Positions 16,547 through 27,362 are shown, counted from the first letter of the stretch. The stretch: DNA of 64,000 nucleotides from Roseovarius sp. (GCA_027493545.1 JAOSKR010000005.1:1-64000), one strand, 5' to 3'. The notes: generated by a model from the sequence alone, not told the origin. Translations and numbers: made by a program.

Positions 16547-17698
16547 TCACGGGCAATTCCCGGCCAACCAGTTCTCCAGCACCGACGCCTCACGGCCATA
16601 GGCCGCGGCCTCATCCGCCGCGTGGTTTTCCGGCAGTTGCGCCCATGCGTAATAGCCCGAGACCGGCGCCGACAAGCCGTCAATATAAAGGCCGGTCGCG
16701 GTGCTTTCGGTCTGCCAGTCAATCCGGCGTCCATCGGGCGCGTCAAAGGTGGACGGCCGGTTCAGTTTCCGGCAAAGCGCGCTGTGCGTCGCCTCGTGTT
16801 CGAACACCGCCTTGAGCACGATGGCGGGCTCGCAGGACTGCGCCACCTCCTTGGGGGGTATCATCGTGATCTTGCAGGTCACGGGGGTGGGTCTGGGCAT
16901 AGGCACCGGGGTGCAACGCTCCGGGCCGGTATCGTGCCGCGTTCTGGGCGCCCTGCGTCACGATCTCGTCGGGCGACACCCGCAGGCCGGGACCGGTTTC
17001 CACCTGGACTGCACCAGATCGTCAAAGCTGTATCCTTGTTTTCCGGTCGGCAATCGGTGCAGCTGGTGGTTGGAATCCATCCAGAAATTCTGCCCCGGAG
17101 CGCTGCCACGCAACCCCTCGGCCCTGGCGTGCGCCAGCACGTCGGGGTCTTCGTAGGCGGCTTTCGATCTGAGCACATGGTCCAGTTCTTCGCGCACCCT
17201 GCCGCAGATACAGGCGGCCGCACGCGCCTTGCCGGTCAGTTCCAGCGAAATGCTGAGGTCCGATTTTCCCATCCCGACGAGCATCGGCGGCAGGGTCATT
17301 TCCAGCGTGGCCGTTTCGGTCATCGCGTGGCTGGCGGCCAGTTGCGCCGCATATTCACCGCTCGCCATGTCCAGAGGCGGCGGCCCGCCGCGCAAATCAT
17401 AGATGAATGCGCCGCCGAACTGCGGCGCAGGCTCCACCCCCGTCCATGTGCCTTTTTCCGCCTGGCAATACAGGATCACATCCACATCCGGTGCGCCCCG
17501 GCGCCTGGCCCGGACACGGATCTGCGTCGGGCAGGTGTCCTTGTCGCCGTCAAGATGGGTCAGCGTGAAAGGGTCTGCCGTGCCATAGACGCCTTCGCTG
17601 GGCAGCGGGTTACAGCCGCAACCCTGCGCGAGGGCCGCTCCCGTGCCGAACAGGAACGCGCCTGCCGGGATCAATCCGCGCCAGACATGTCCCGCCAT
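16547..17698 (-). CDS. secreted HExxH-containing protein of unknown family (frameshifted)
   Basis: ATG 17698 begins a signal peptide (MAGHVWRGLIPAGAFLFG, cleavage near ALAQG), followed by a Cys-rich start (GCGCNPLPSEG). The middle includes DTCPTQIRVRARRRG, VILYCQAEKGTWTGV and CICGRVREELDHVL. After two shifts (near 17000 and 16910) the C-terminal part reads TPVTCKITMIPPKEVAQSCE, then FEHEATHSALCRKLNRP, which has a zinc-protease-like HEATH. It ends VLENWLAGNCP. About 385 residues with many Cys suggest disulfides in the periplasm. I do not recognise the family. HExxH alone does not prove peptidase activity. It lies 43 bases downstream of dctD on the same strand. Confidence 0.6.
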
Positions 17699-17741
17699 CG
17701 CCGCCACCCCGTCGGGGGCGCAAGCCGGCCGGCGCGCCCGG

Positions 17742-19066
<1,325 letters not shown>

Positions 19067-19099
19067 GGCACTTGGCATCGCGGTTCTCTTTGCTCTCTC

Positions 19100-20884
19100 T
19101 CACTCTGCGGCGGTTGTTTCACCCGCGCTCGGCTCCTCGGGCAGGATCGGCATCTGCATCTCGAAGAGCGCCCCCGTCGGCGGCGTTGCGCGCGGTCAGC
19201 CGCCCGCCCATGTCGTTCACGATCCCCGAGGAAATGGCAAGCCCCAGCCCGACCCCCTCGCCGGGCTCCTTGGTGGTGTAGAAGGGCTCGAACAGGTTGT
19301 CGATGTTGTCGATCCCGTGGCCGTTGTCGCGTACCGTCAGCACCGCCGTCTCGCCCGCCGCTAGCAGGATGTCGATGGCCGGCTCGGCCACGTTGCGGGT
19401 GGCGTCGAGCGCGTTGCGCAGCAGGTTGATCATCACCTGTTCGATGCGTATCCGGTCGCCCATCACCATCACCGGCGCCTCGGGCAGCGTGCGGGTGATC
19501 GCGACCTGACGCTGACGCAGCTGCGGCTCCATCATCGCCAGCGCGGAATTGAGCGCATCGGCCAGGTTTACCGGGGCAAATTCCCTGCCACCCTGACGGG
19601 CGTAGGATTTCAGCTGACGGGTGATCGCGCCCATCCGCTCGATCAGGTCGTCGATGCGCTGGAACGCCGTCACCGCCTCTTCGGGGCGGTTGCGCCCCAG
19701 CAGCAGCCGGGCGCCGGCGAGGTAGGTCTTCATCGCCGCCGAGGGGCTGGTTGAGCTCGTGGCTGACGGCAGCCGACATCTCGCCCAGCGCCGCCAGCTT
19801 GGAGCTTTGCGCCAGCGTCTGCTCGGCCACGGCAAGGTTCTCCTGCACCCGCTGGCGCTCGGCGATTTCCCGCTGCAGGCGGGCGTTGAGTGCGCGAAGC
19901 TCCGCCGATTCGCGCTGGAACACGACCAGGCGCCGCGTCGCCCGGCGGTTGAGGACATAGAACGCCACCGCCAGCAGGATGGCAAAGCACATGATCTCCA
20001 GCGCCAGCACGCCGTTCACCTTTTCGCGCACGCTGGCATAGGTGGTGAAACTCGCGATGCGCCAGCCGCGAAACGCCACCCGTCCGCTGACCCGCATCAC
20101 CGCCTCGCCCTCGACCCGGGCGTCGGGCGGCAGCGTGTTCCAGTCGGCGGTTGCCTGCAGCGCGCGCTGGATGGCGCTCGACGGCGGCTCGCGCGCCAGC
20201 GCCTCCTCCTCGGTCAGCCCGCGCCAGCGCGGCTCGGTCGCCAGGATGATGCGGCCCTCGCTGTCGGTCACCAGAACGGCGTCGGAAATCCCCGACCAGG
20301 CGCGCTCGTACTTGCTCAGCCCGACCTCGACCAGGATCACGCCGGCAAGCCCGGCCTGGGTTTCCATCCGCCGCGAATAGAAAAAGCGAAAGCGCCGGCC
20401 TTCGTCCTGCAGGATACTGAAAATGTTGTCTTTCGAGCGCAGCGCCTCGATGAAGACCTGGGATTTCCGATAGTTCTCTCCCAGCGTCTGGCGATCGGTC
20501 GAGGCGACCACCCGGCCATCACGATCGAGCAGCGTCAGCGAGGCCGCCGAGATTTCCTCGTTGAACGAGATCAGCCGCTGTGTGGATTGCGAGAAATCGC
20601 CGCTGGCGAGCGCCGAAATCAGCGTCGGGTCGCGGGCCAGAAGCTGCGGCACGATCGCGTTCTGGCGCAGCTCGCTCAGCAGGTTGCCGCTGTAGAGCGC
20701 CAGCCGCACCACCGCGCGGTTGCGCGTGGTCTCGGTGAACCGGTCGGTCAGAAACCGGTTGGTGACGGTCACCGTGGCTATGGCCGAGGACCACCAGCGC
20801 GAACAGCACCAGCCGCGCCCGCAGGCTGAGCGTGCGGATCGCGCCTCGCGGCTTGGCTTCGGGAATGGCGACGGGCAGGACCAT
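19100..20884 (-). CDS. DctB-like sensor histidine kinase (frameshifted)
   Basis: ATG 20884 starts MVLPVAIPEAKPRGAIRTLS with a first membrane helix (LRARLVLFALVVLGH). After a shift near 20780 comes a periplasmic double-sensor region (SATVTVTNRFLTDRF, VASTDRQTLGENYRKSQVF, VTDSEGRIILATEPRW) and a second helix EIMCFAILLAVAFYVLNRRA. A coiled coil then leads to the H-box LAALGEMSAAVSHELNQPLG. A shift near 19740 joins KTYLAGARLLL, the N-box VMINLLRNALDATRN and G-boxes VRDNGHGIDN and GVGLGLAISSGIV. Another shift near 19180 gives the end SAGETTAAE, TGA 19100. DctB senses C4-dicarboxylates; no dctPQM transport genes lie nearby, so the ligand is uncertain. Confidence 0.82.
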
Positions 20885-20923
20885 GGTGCCAGATTACGCT
20901 GCCCGGCGCGGTGCCTCAAGCGC

Positions 20924-21592
20924 TCAGGCGGGCTGCAGCGCCGCGACCAGGGTTTGAAACATCACCCGGCCCTCGGTATTGCCGTGGATCGGATCGGCCA
21001 TGCGTTCGGGGTGCGGCATCAGACCCAGCACGCGGCGGTTTTCCGACAGGATGCCGGCGATGTCGCGGGCAGAGCCATTGGGGTTGTCGCAATAGCGAAA
21101 CGCCACCCGGTCCTCGGCGTCGAGCCGGTCGAGCGTCGCCTCGTCGGCGAAATAGTTGCCGTCGTGATGGGCGATCGGAAAGGTCACCTCGGCCCCCGCA
21201 TCGTATCCGCGGGTAAAGACGCTGTCGGCGGTCTCCACCCGCAGGCGCGCGGGCTTGCAGACGTATTTCAGCGCGGCGTTGCGCAGCAGCACACCCGGCA
21301 GCAGCCCGGTCTCGGTGAGCACCTGAAAGCCGTTGCAGATGCCCAGCACGTAACCGCCGCGCCCGGCATGGGCCACCACCGCCCGGGAGATCGGCGAATT
21401 GGCGGCGATGGCGCCGCAGCGCAGGTAGTCGCCGAAGGAAAAGCCGCCGGGGATGGCGACCAGGTCGATGCCGGCGGGCAGGTCGATGTCCTTGTGCCAG
21501 ACCATCGAGACCCCGGCGCCGGCGGCTTCGAGGGCGATCCTGAGATCGCGGTCGCAGTTGGAGCCGGGAAAGACGATGACGGCAACTCTCAT
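20924..21592 (-). CDS. purQ: phosphoribosylformylglycinamidine synthase subunit PurQ
   Basis: Intact, 222 residues from ATG 21592 ([20 protein letters not shown]). It is the glutaminase subunit: [17 protein letters not shown], nucleophile Cys in [20 protein letters not shown], and catalytic His/Glu in [12 protein letters not shown]. With PurS and PurL it makes FGAM from FGAR in purine synthesis. A small lipoprotein gene ends at 21589, overlapping its start codon region, and purS and purC lie upstream in the same direction. That is the common alphaproteobacterial order purC-purS-purQ, here interrupted by the lipoprotein and a repeat-rich gap. Confidence 0.95.
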   Translation of the reverse strand: MRVAVIVFPGSNCDRDLRIALEAAGAGVSMVWHKDIDLPAGIDLVAIPGGFSFGDYLRCGAIAANSPISRAVVAHAGRGGYVLGICNGFQVLTETGLLPGVLLRNAALKYVCKPARLRVETADSVFTRGYDAGAEVTFPIAHHDGNYFADEATLDRLDAEDRVAFRYCDNPNGSARDIAGILSENRRVLGLMPHPERMADPIHGNTEGRVMFQTLVAALQPA

Positions 21593-21821
21593 TGGTTTCT
21601 CCGTTCCTTCAGGCAATCGAGAATGCCATCGCGCATCCCCTCGGCATAGCCTTTGCCATGATCTGGGCTGTTCCAGTCATCATGCGTCGGATGGATACCG
21701 AACCCGCAGGTCGTGTTATATCCGACCGATGACCTGTCTTCATATCCCACATCGTAGCTTTTTTCCTCTTTGCAAGCGGACAATGCGGAAACACTCGCCA
21801 TTGAGAGCTGCAGAAGAACAT
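21589..21821 (-). CDS. small lipoprotein of unknown function between purS and purQ
   Basis: The frame reads [20 protein letters not shown], a lipobox (LSAC) followed by [20 protein letters not shown], then [19 protein letters not shown] and [15 protein letters not shown] with the stop at 21589. The start is uncertain: ATG 21821 needs a one-base correction, while in-frame ATG 21801 leaves a very short signal sequence. The mature part has two Cys besides the lipid Cys and several His/Asp. I do not recognise the family. It slightly overlaps purQ, so it may be co-expressed with the purine genes. Confidence 0.55.
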
Positions 21822-22175
21822 TCCTGGCGCTACCTCTACATAACCGGCGGCGTTCGGGCATCAGCGCTGAGGGTAGCCTCCGGCCGCGGGTGGGGGCAAA
21901 GCCCCCGCCCGGGGGCAGCCGGGGGCTGCCGGCGTACCGCCGGGCGGGACAATCGCGGGACGCGCGTTCCGGTTTTCGGGCCGTCGCTCCAGCCTGTGCC
22001 TCGGTCACCTGGAACCACCCGCCCCGGGGCCGATCCGGACCTCGTCCAGGCGACAAGTGAGGCCCCGGTCCGGAGGCCGGAGCCGGTATGATTCTGACCC
22101 GATGCGAAACGTCCTGTCGTATAGCGATACATCACAAGCCAAGAGCTATATGCGATCGGATGTAGCCGTTGCAGA
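21822..22175. other. gap with G/C hairpins and no gene
   Basis: This gap of 354 bases between purS and the small lipoprotein has no supportable ORF. It contains GGGGGCAAAGCCCCC (21892-21906) and GGCAGCCGGGGGCTGCC (21914-21930), both perfect stems, and a degenerate relative of the repeat family at about 22010-22115. Together these could attenuate transcription from purS toward purQ. Confidence 0.5.
22010..22115. repeat. degenerate copy E of the dispersed palindromic repeat
   Basis: Segments ACCACCCGCCCCGGGGCC, AGTGAGGCCCCGGTCCGG and GAGCCGGTATGATTCTGACCC followed by GATGCGAAACG match the order of features in copies A-D but with many changes. The right end resembles GATCAGATGCGAC. Unlike the other copies it lies between two genes of the same direction. 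Confidence 0.35.
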
Positions 22176-22414
22176 TCAGCCCACCTCCACCGAGTAGCTT
22201 TCGATCACCGTGTTGGCGAGCAGCTTTTCGCACATCTCGGTCACGGCGGCCTCGGCCCGCGCCTTGTCGGTCTCGGCCAGGTCGATCTCGATCACCTTGC
22301 CCTGGCGCACGCCCTCGACCCCCTCGAAGCCGAGTTGCCCCAGCGCGTGGCGGACCGCCTCGCCCTGGGGTCGAGCACGCCCGCCTTGAGCATGATATGC
22401 ACCCGTGCCTTCAT
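22176..22414 (-). CDS. purS: phosphoribosylformylglycinamidine synthase subunit PurS (frameshifted)
   Basis: ATG 22414 gives MKARVHIMLKAGVLDP. One missing C near 22371 then hides QGEAVRHALGQLGFEGVEGV, followed by RQGKVIEIDLAETDKARAEA and ending IESYSVEVG before TGA 22176. The length of 79 residues and the pattern VLDPQGxAVxxAL are standard for PurS, the small subunit bridging PurL and PurQ. purC ends 26 bases upstream, consistent with an operon. Confidence 0.88.
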
Positions 22415-22440
22415 CGCCCGCCCTTTCCTGCCCGGTGTCC

Positions 22441-23202
22441 TCAGTTGACCAGTTTCGGCCGCGCCACGTGGGTGGCGCCCTTGGGCATCACTCCCAGCCG
22501 CCGGGCGACCTCGGTATAGGCATCCGTCAGCGAGCCGAGATCGCGGCGGAACACGTCCTTGTCGAGCTTGTTGCCGGTCTCGATGTCCCACAGCCGGCAG
22601 CTGTCGGGCGAGATTTCGTCGGCCACGATCAGGCGCTGGAAATCGCCGTCGTAGACACGCCCGATCTCGATCTTGAAATCCACCAGCTTGATGCCGACGC
22701 CATACATCACGCCGGACAGGAAATCGTTGACCCTGAGCGCCAGGCTGAGCATGTCGTCCATGTCCTGCTGGCTGGCCCAGCCGAACGCGGCGATGTGTTC
22801 CTCGGTCACCAGCGGGTCGCCCAGCTTGTCGTCCTTGAGGCAGTATTCCACCACCGGACGCGGCAGGGCGGTGCCCTCGTCCAGGCCCAGCCGCTCGGCC
22901 ATCGAGCCGGCGGCGAAATTGCGCACCACCACCTCGAGCGGGATCATCTCGCAGGCGCGCACCAGTTGTTCACGCATGTTGAGCCGCCGGATGAAGTGGT
23001 TGGGAATGCCGACACTGCTGAGCCCGGTCATGAAGAACTCGCTCAGCATGTTGTTGAGCACGCCCTTGCCCTCGATCACGTCCTTCTTCTTGGCGTTGAA
23101 GGCGGTGGCGTCGTCCTTGAAGTATTGCACGATGGTGCCGGGCTCGGGGCCCTCGAACAGCGTCTTGGCCTTGCCCTCGTAGATTTTCTTGCGCCGCGCC
23201 AT
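22441..23202 (-). CDS. purC: SAICAR synthase PurC
   Basis: Intact, 253 residues from ATG 23202 ([20 protein letters not shown]), with an alternative ATG two codons upstream at 23208. It has the expected ATP-grasp-like core: [59 protein letters not shown] and [15 protein letters not shown]. It makes SAICAR from CAIR, aspartate and ATP. It is divergent from the zeta-subunit gene, with 193 bases of mostly G/C-rich sequence between them holding both promoters. purC next to DUF1476/zeta is a familiar alphaproteobacterial arrangement. Confidence 0.95.
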   Translation of the reverse strand: MARRKKIYEGKAKTLFEGPEPGTIVQYFKDDATAFNAKKKDVIEGKGVLNNMLSEFFMTGLSSVGIPNHFIRRLNMREQLVRACEMIPLEVVVRNFAAGSMAERLGLDEGTALPRPVVEYCLKDDKLGDPLVTEEHIAAFGWASQQDMDDMLSLALRVNDFLSGVMYGVGIKLVDFKIEIGRVYDGDFQRLIVADEISPDSCRLWDIETGNKLDKDVFRRDLGSLTDAYTEVARRLGVMPKGATHVARPKLVN

Positions 23203-23395
23203 GATCATACCAGACCTTTCGGGGCCCCGACACGCCTGCCGCGCGGAGCCTTGGGCGTCTCATAATCCAAGGGGGCCAGCGCCGCAAGCTCACATCGGCC
23301 GCAGGCGCGCGGCGCGGCGCCCTGCCCCCTTGCGGTTTTCGCCCTGCGCGGTCATATGTGGCGCGATTGAACAGCCCAGCCAGGGAGCGGCCATA

Positions 23396-23710
23396 ATGAC
23401 CACTTTCGACGATCGCAGAGATGCGTTTGAGAACAAGTACAAGCACGACGAGGAAATGAAGTTCAAGGTGCAGATGCGCTGCAACAAGCTTCTCGGCCTC
23501 TGGGCGGCGGAACTTCTGGGCAAGACCGGGTCGGATGCCGACGCCTATGCGCTCGAGGTGGTGAAGTCCGATTTCGAGGAAGCCGGCCACGAGGACGTGA
23601 TCCGCAAGGTGGCGGGCGACTTGGGCGATCTCGCCGATGCCGACACCATTCGCGGCAAGATGGACGCGCTCCTGACGGTGGCCAAGGAACAGGTGATGAA
23701 GGAAGCCTGA
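23396..23710 (+). CDS. ATP synthase inhibitor subunit zeta (DUF1476)
   Basis: ATG 23396, after CAGGGAGCGG, starts MTTFDDRRDAFENKYKHDEE. The 104-residue all-helical product continues MKFKVQMRCNKLLGLWAAEL and DFEEAGHEDVIRKVAGDLGD, and ends TVAKEQVMKEA. This is the DUF1476 family, shown in Paracoccus denitrificans to be the F1-ATPase inhibitor zeta subunit, whose N-terminal region inserts into F1 to block ATP hydrolysis. The conserved N-terminal segment is intact, so the inhibitory function is likely retained. Confidence 0.9.
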   Translation: MTTFDDRRDAFENKYKHDEEMKFKVQMRCNKLLGLWAAELLGKTGSDADAYALEVVKSDFEEAGHEDVIRKVAGDLGDLADADTIRGKMDALLTVAKEQVMKEA

Positions 23711-23791
23711 CGCGCCCACCGTCCCGGGCGGGCAGGCGTGCCCGCCGGACAGCCTTACCGAACCGTTCCGCCACACCCGACAGGACCGATC

Positions 23792-24811
23792 ATGACCGAC
23801 GCCCTTTCCCGCATGCTGCAGACGCGCGACTGGATTCTCTCGGACGGGGCGACCGGCACCAACCTCTTCAACATGGGGCTGAGTTCGGGCGAGGCGCCCG
23901 AGATGTGGAACGAGGCGCATCCCGACCGGATCGAGAAACTCTACGCGATGGCGGTCGAGGCGGGCAGCGACCTCTTTCTCACCAATTCGTTCGGCGGCAA
24001 CGCCGCCCGGCTCAAGCTGCACGGCGCCCAGGCCCGCGCGCGGACGCTTTCGCGCATCGCCGCCGAGATCGGCCGCGAGGTGGCCGACCGCCAGCACCGC
24101 CCGGTGGTGGTGGCGGGGTCGGTGGGCCCGACCGGCGAGATCATGGCGCCGATGGGCGCGCTGACGCACGAGCTGGCGGTCGAGATATTCCACGAACAGA
24201 CCGAAGGGCTCAAGGAAGGCGGCGCCGACGTGCTGTGGCTGGAAACCATCTCGGCGCCCGGCGAGTACAAGGCCGCGGCCGAGGCGTTCGGCCTTGCCGG
24301 CATGCCGTGGTGCGGCACCATGAGTTTCGATACCGCCGGGCGCACGATGATGGGCGTCACCTCGTCCGATCTGGCCGAGTTGGTCGAAACCCTCGACCAC
24401 CCGCCGATTGCCTTCGGCGCCAATTGCGGCGTCGGCGCGTCCGATCTGATGCGCACGGTGCTGGGCTTCGTCGCCCACGGCACCGGCCGGCCGGTGGTCG
24501 CCAAGGGCAACGCCGGCATCCCCAAATATGTCGACGGACACATCCATTACGACGGCACGCCCGAGCTGATGGCCGAATACGCGGTGCTGGCGCGCGATGC
24601 CGGCGCGCGCATCATCGGCGGCTGCTGCGGCACCATGGCCGAGCACCTGGTCAGGATGCGCGCCGCGCTCGAGAGCCGCCCGCCCGGTCCGCGCCCGACG
24701 CTCGATCAGATCACCTCCGCACTCGGCCCGTTTTCCTCGGCCGCCGACGGCACCGGCGAGGACACCGCGCCCGCCGCCCGGGACGGCCGCGGCCGTCGCC
24801 GGCGCCGCTGA
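23792..24811 (+). CDS. homocysteine S-methyltransferase, likely Hcy-binding part of a split methionine synthase
   Basis: From ATG 23792, 339 residues: TRDWILSDGATGTNLFNMGL (start of a Hcy-binding TIM barrel as in MetH and betaine-homocysteine methyltransferase), LFLTNSFGGNAARLKLHG, VVVAGSVGPTGEIM, and the zinc ligands in FGANCGVGASD and IIGGCCGTMAEH. It stops after an Arg-rich tail (GRGRRRRR). It lacks folate, cobalamin and activation domains. The next rightward genes are a corrinoid protein and DUF1638, a set I recall from Roseobacter-group bacteria as a split MetH. Betaine:homocysteine methyltransferase is the usual automated name and cannot be excluded by sequence alone. Confidence 0.85.
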   Translation: MTDALSRMLQTRDWILSDGATGTNLFNMGLSSGEAPEMWNEAHPDRIEKLYAMAVEAGSDLFLTNSFGGNAARLKLHGAQARARTLSRIAAEIGREVADRQHRPVVVAGSVGPTGEIMAPMGALTHELAVEIFHEQTEGLKEGGADVLWLETISAPGEYKAAAEAFGLAGMPWCGTMSFDTAGRTMMGVTSSDLAELVETLDHPPIAFGANCGVGASDLMRTVLGFVAHGTGRPVVAKGNAGIPKYVDGHIHYDGTPELMAEYAVLARDAGARIIGGCCGTMAEHLVRMRAALESRPPGPRPTLDQITSALGPFSSAADGTGEDTAPAARDGRGRRRRR

Positions 24812-25017
24812 CCCGCCCGCTTCAGGTACCCGCCGCACCGAAGATGCGGTAAACTCATGGATAAATTCGCCAGGTTTCATGCCGCGAATTCGTGATTCCG
24901 GGATATAGGTCGGAACCGGGGCGGCGCATGTCGTAATTCGGAAAGTCGCCCGGCGGCAAATTGACGATAGCTGCGGGAGAGGCCGCGCGCGGCGCATTCA
25001 ATGCAGGGAAACGCCCC

Positions 25018-25734
25018 ATGTCCGATGAAGCAGAAGAAGACATCGTCCTGTCGGAACTCGACGACGAGGAGCTCGTCCAGCAGATGTGGGACGACCTTTA
25101 CGACGGTCTCAAGGAAGAGATCGAGGAGGGAGTGAACATCCTTCTCGAACGCGAATGGACCCCCTACGATGTCCTGACCAAGGCGCTGGTCGGTGGCATG
25201 ACCATCGTCGGCAAGGATTTCCGCGATGGCATCCTGTTCGTTCCCGAGGTGCTGCTCGCGGCCAACGCGATGAAGGGCGGCATGTTCATCCTCAAGCCGC
25301 TGCTCGCGGAAACCGGCGCGCCGCGCGTGGGCAAGATGGTGATCGGCACCGTCAAGGGCGACATCCACGACATCGGCAAGAACCCGGTGGCGATGATGAT
25401 GGAGGGCGCGGGCTTCGAGGTCGTCGATCTGGGCATCAACAACCCGGTCGAGAACTACCTCGAGGCGCTGGAAAGCGAGGGGCCCGACATCCTCGGCATG
25501 TCGGCGCTGCTGACCACCACCATGCCCTACATGAAAGTCGTGATCGACACGATGGTGGAACAGGGCATCCGCGACGACTATATCGTTCTGGTGGGTGGCG
25601 CACCGCTCAACGAGGAATTCGGTCGCGCCATCGGCGCCGACGCCTATTGCCGCGATGCCGCCGTCGCGGTGGAGACGGCCAAGGATTTCGTCGCCCGCAA
25701 GCACAACCAGGGCGCCCAGGGCGCCACCGTCTGA
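25018..25734 (+). CDS. cobalamin-binding corrinoid protein (MetH/MtbC-like module)
   Basis: ATG 25018 gives an acidic start (MSDEAEEDIVLSELDDEELV), a helical cap domain (EGVNILLEREWTPYDVLTKA, PEVLLAANAMKGGMFILKPL) and a Rossmann domain with GTVKGDIHDIGKNPVAMMME, the DxHxxG motif whose His ligates cobalt. SALLTTTMPYMKVVIDTM and LVGGAPLNEEFGRAIGADAY complete the fold. At 238 residues it matches free-standing methylcobamide carriers. It would shuttle the methyl group between a folate-binding partner and the Hcy methyltransferase at 23792. The pterin-binding subunit and any reactivation protein are not in the window. The 206 bases before it hold no obvious B12 or SAM riboswitch. Confidence 0.9.
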   Translation: MSDEAEEDIVLSELDDEELVQQMWDDLYDGLKEEIEEGVNILLEREWTPYDVLTKALVGGMTIVGKDFRDGILFVPEVLLAANAMKGGMFILKPLLAETGAPRVGKMVIGTVKGDIHDIGKNPVAMMMEGAGFEVVDLGINNPVENYLEALESEGPDILGMSALLTTTMPYMKVVIDTMVEQGIRDDYIVLVGGAPLNEEFGRAIGADAYCRDAAVAVETAKDFVARKHNQGAQGATV

Positions 25735-25821
25735 GCCGGCTCCCGCCGGGGAAGGGGCGTAAGGATCACGGCCATGGCCCGCCGGCGGCGCGGGGCATGG
25801 CCCCTGTTGGAGTAACACGCC

Positions 25822-26457
25822 ATGATCAGCCTTCCCAGCGACCGGACCCTGACCGAAGCAGGCTTTGCCGAAGCCAGGCAGGGCCGCATCCTGCTGATCG
25901 CGTGTGGTGCGCTGGCGCGTGAAATCGTGGCGCTCAAGGCCGCCAATGGCTGGGATCACATGACCCTGCAATGCCTGCCCGCCAACCTGCACCTGCGCCC
26001 CGAACGGATCCCGGTCGCGATCGAGGAGGTGGTCGAGGCCAGCCGCGACGACTATGACGAGATTTTCGTCGTCTACGCCGATTGCGGCACCGGCGGGCTC
26101 CTGGCCGCGAAATGCGCCGAGCTGGGCGTCGAGATGGTCGCCGGCCCGCATTGCTATTCCTTCTACGAGGGCAACGACGCCTTCGCCGCCCGCGACGAGA
26201 CCACGGCCTTCTACCTCACCGATTTCCTGGTCAAGCAGTTCGACGCCTTCGTGTGGCGCCCGATGGGGCTCGACCGCCACCCCGAGTTGCGCGACATGAT
26301 CTTCGGCAACTACACCACGCTGGTCTATCAGGCCCAGATCCGCGACCCCGCGCTCGAGGCCAAGGCCCGCGATTGCGCCGACCGGCTGGGGCTCGAGTAC
26401 GAATACCGCTTCACCGGCTATGGCGGGCTTGCCAGCGCCCTCGAGGCACGCGCCTGA
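25822..26457 (+). CDS. DUF1638 protein linked to corrinoid methyl transfer
   Basis: Intact, 211 residues from ATG 25822, preceded by GGAGTAAC. Features: GRILLIACGALAREIVALKA (conserved Cys near the start), DHMTLQCLPANLHLRPERIP, IFVVYADCGTGGLLAAKCAE (second Cys motif) and GPHCYSFYEGNDAF (third). The conserved Cys and His residues suggest metal or corrinoid handling, but no activity is known to me. DUF1638 genes travel with corrinoid proteins, and I recall genetic evidence in Phaeobacter that the family is needed for split-MetH function. It closes the three-gene module here. After its stop begins a repeat-filled gap. Confidence 0.85.
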   Translation: MISLPSDRTLTEAGFAEARQGRILLIACGALAREIVALKAANGWDHMTLQCLPANLHLRPERIPVAIEEVVEASRDDYDEIFVVYADCGTGGLLAAKCAELGVEMVAGPHCYSFYEGNDAFAARDETTAFYLTDFLVKQFDAFVWRPMGLDRHPELRDMIFGNYTTLVYQAQIRDPALEAKARDCADRLGLEYEYRFTGYGGLASALEARA

Positions 26458-26529
26458 GCGGCCCTTTGATTTCATTCGGAACGGTTCGGCGCGACGCACA
26501 CGGGCACGACCGCCCGGGTGGCGCCCTGG

Positions 26530-26650
26530 CGTGTCGCGTTTGATCAGTTGTCCACCCGTCCCGGCCTTGGGCCGGGGCCTCCTTTCGCGATGGCGAGGCC
26601 CCGGGTCACGCCCGGGGCGGGTATTGGATATGATCAGATGCAACACGCCC
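26530..26650. repeat. dispersed palindromic repeat, copy B (inverted core)
   Basis: Outer ends GCGTGTCGCGTTTGATCA and TGATCAGATGCAACACGCC are inverted copies of each other. The core reads CCCGGCCTTGGGCCGGG, then TTTCGCGATGGCGAGG, then CCCCGGGTCACGCCCGGGG, which is the reverse complement of the core in copies A, C and D. It lies between the convergent genes DUF1638 and sufE. Confidence 0.8.
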
Positions 26651-26654
26651 CGGC

Positions 26655-26775
26655 CTGTCGCGTTCGATCGCAAGCACCCGCGCGCCCCCCGGGCCTGACC
26701 CAGGGTCTCGCCCGGCCGGCAGGAGAGGCCCCGGCCCGGCGGCCGGGGCGTGTGAACCGGGTCCGGTCCGGCGCG
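26655..26775. repeat. second, degenerate repeat unit next to copy B
   Basis: Starting TGTCGCGTTCGATCG and containing CCCCCCGGGCCTGACCC and GGCCCCGGCCCGGCGGCC, this stretch repeats the feature order of the family with drift. Together with copy B and the block at 26479-26520 it fills the 324-base gap between DUF1638 and sufE. No gene is visible there. Confidence 0.45.
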
Positions 26776-26781
26776 ACCGTC

Positions 26782-27201
26782 CTAACCCGCGCGCACCGCC
26801 TCTGCCGAGACCTTGCGAATGCGCTCGACCATCGAGCGCAGCCCGTTGGACCGCTGCGACGACAGGTGATCGTGCAGCGCCAGCCGCGCCAGCTCGGCTT
26901 CGGCGTCGATGCCGGGAACCTTGCTGACCGGGGTGCCGTCGTAAAGCGCGCGCAACACCGCAATCAGGCCGCGCACGATCATCGCGTCGCTGTCGCCCTC
27001 GAAGCTGAAGACACCGCCGGTGATGCGCGGATGCAACCACACCTGGCTGGTGCAGCCGTCGACCTTGGTCGCCGGCACCTTGAGCGCATCGTCGAGCGGC
27101 GTCATCTCGCGGCCACGCTCGATGACATAGCGATAGCGGTCCTCCCAATCGTCCAGTAGTTCGAAATCCTCGACAATATCCTCGAATGCCTGGCTGGCCA
27201 C
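26782..27201 (-). CDS. sufE: SufE-type cysteine desulfuration protein
   Basis: I choose GTG 27201 (MASQAFEDIVEDFELLDDWE) because AGAGGAG lies eight bases upstream and this is where family similarity begins; an ATG at 27249 would add 16 basic residues. The protein continues RYRYVIERGREMTPLDDALK and VDGCTSQVWLHPRITGG, with the persulfide-accepting Cys in GCTSQVW, and then SNGLRSMVERIRKVSAEAV. SufE takes sulfur from SufS. It is separate from the suf operon (32-40 kb) in this genome. It is divergent from the lipoprotein at 27363. Confidence 0.92.
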   Translation of the reverse strand: MASQAFEDIVEDFELLDDWEDRYRYVIERGREMTPLDDALKVPATKVDGCTSQVWLHPRITGGVFSFEGDSDAMIVRGLIAVLRALYDGTPVSKVPGIDAEAELARLALHDHLSSQRSNGLRSMVERIRKVSAEAVRAG

Positions 27202-27362
27202 CGGTCGCGCTCCTCTTTTGCGTCGTGTTGCGTTCGCTCCTGCCGACACCTAGGCGGGCACGGCCGCCGCGTCCAGACCCGCGGCCACCTCGAACCGGCG
27301 CTTTTCAAGCCCCGGCTTTTGCGCTACCACCCGGATGCGGTTTGAATAAAGGCGGTTTGGCC

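Noticed and set aside
24812..25017. SAM or cobalamin riboswitch before the corrinoid protein
   Set aside because: I looked for B12-box and SAM-II type conserved segments and saw none; a covariance-model scan would settle it.
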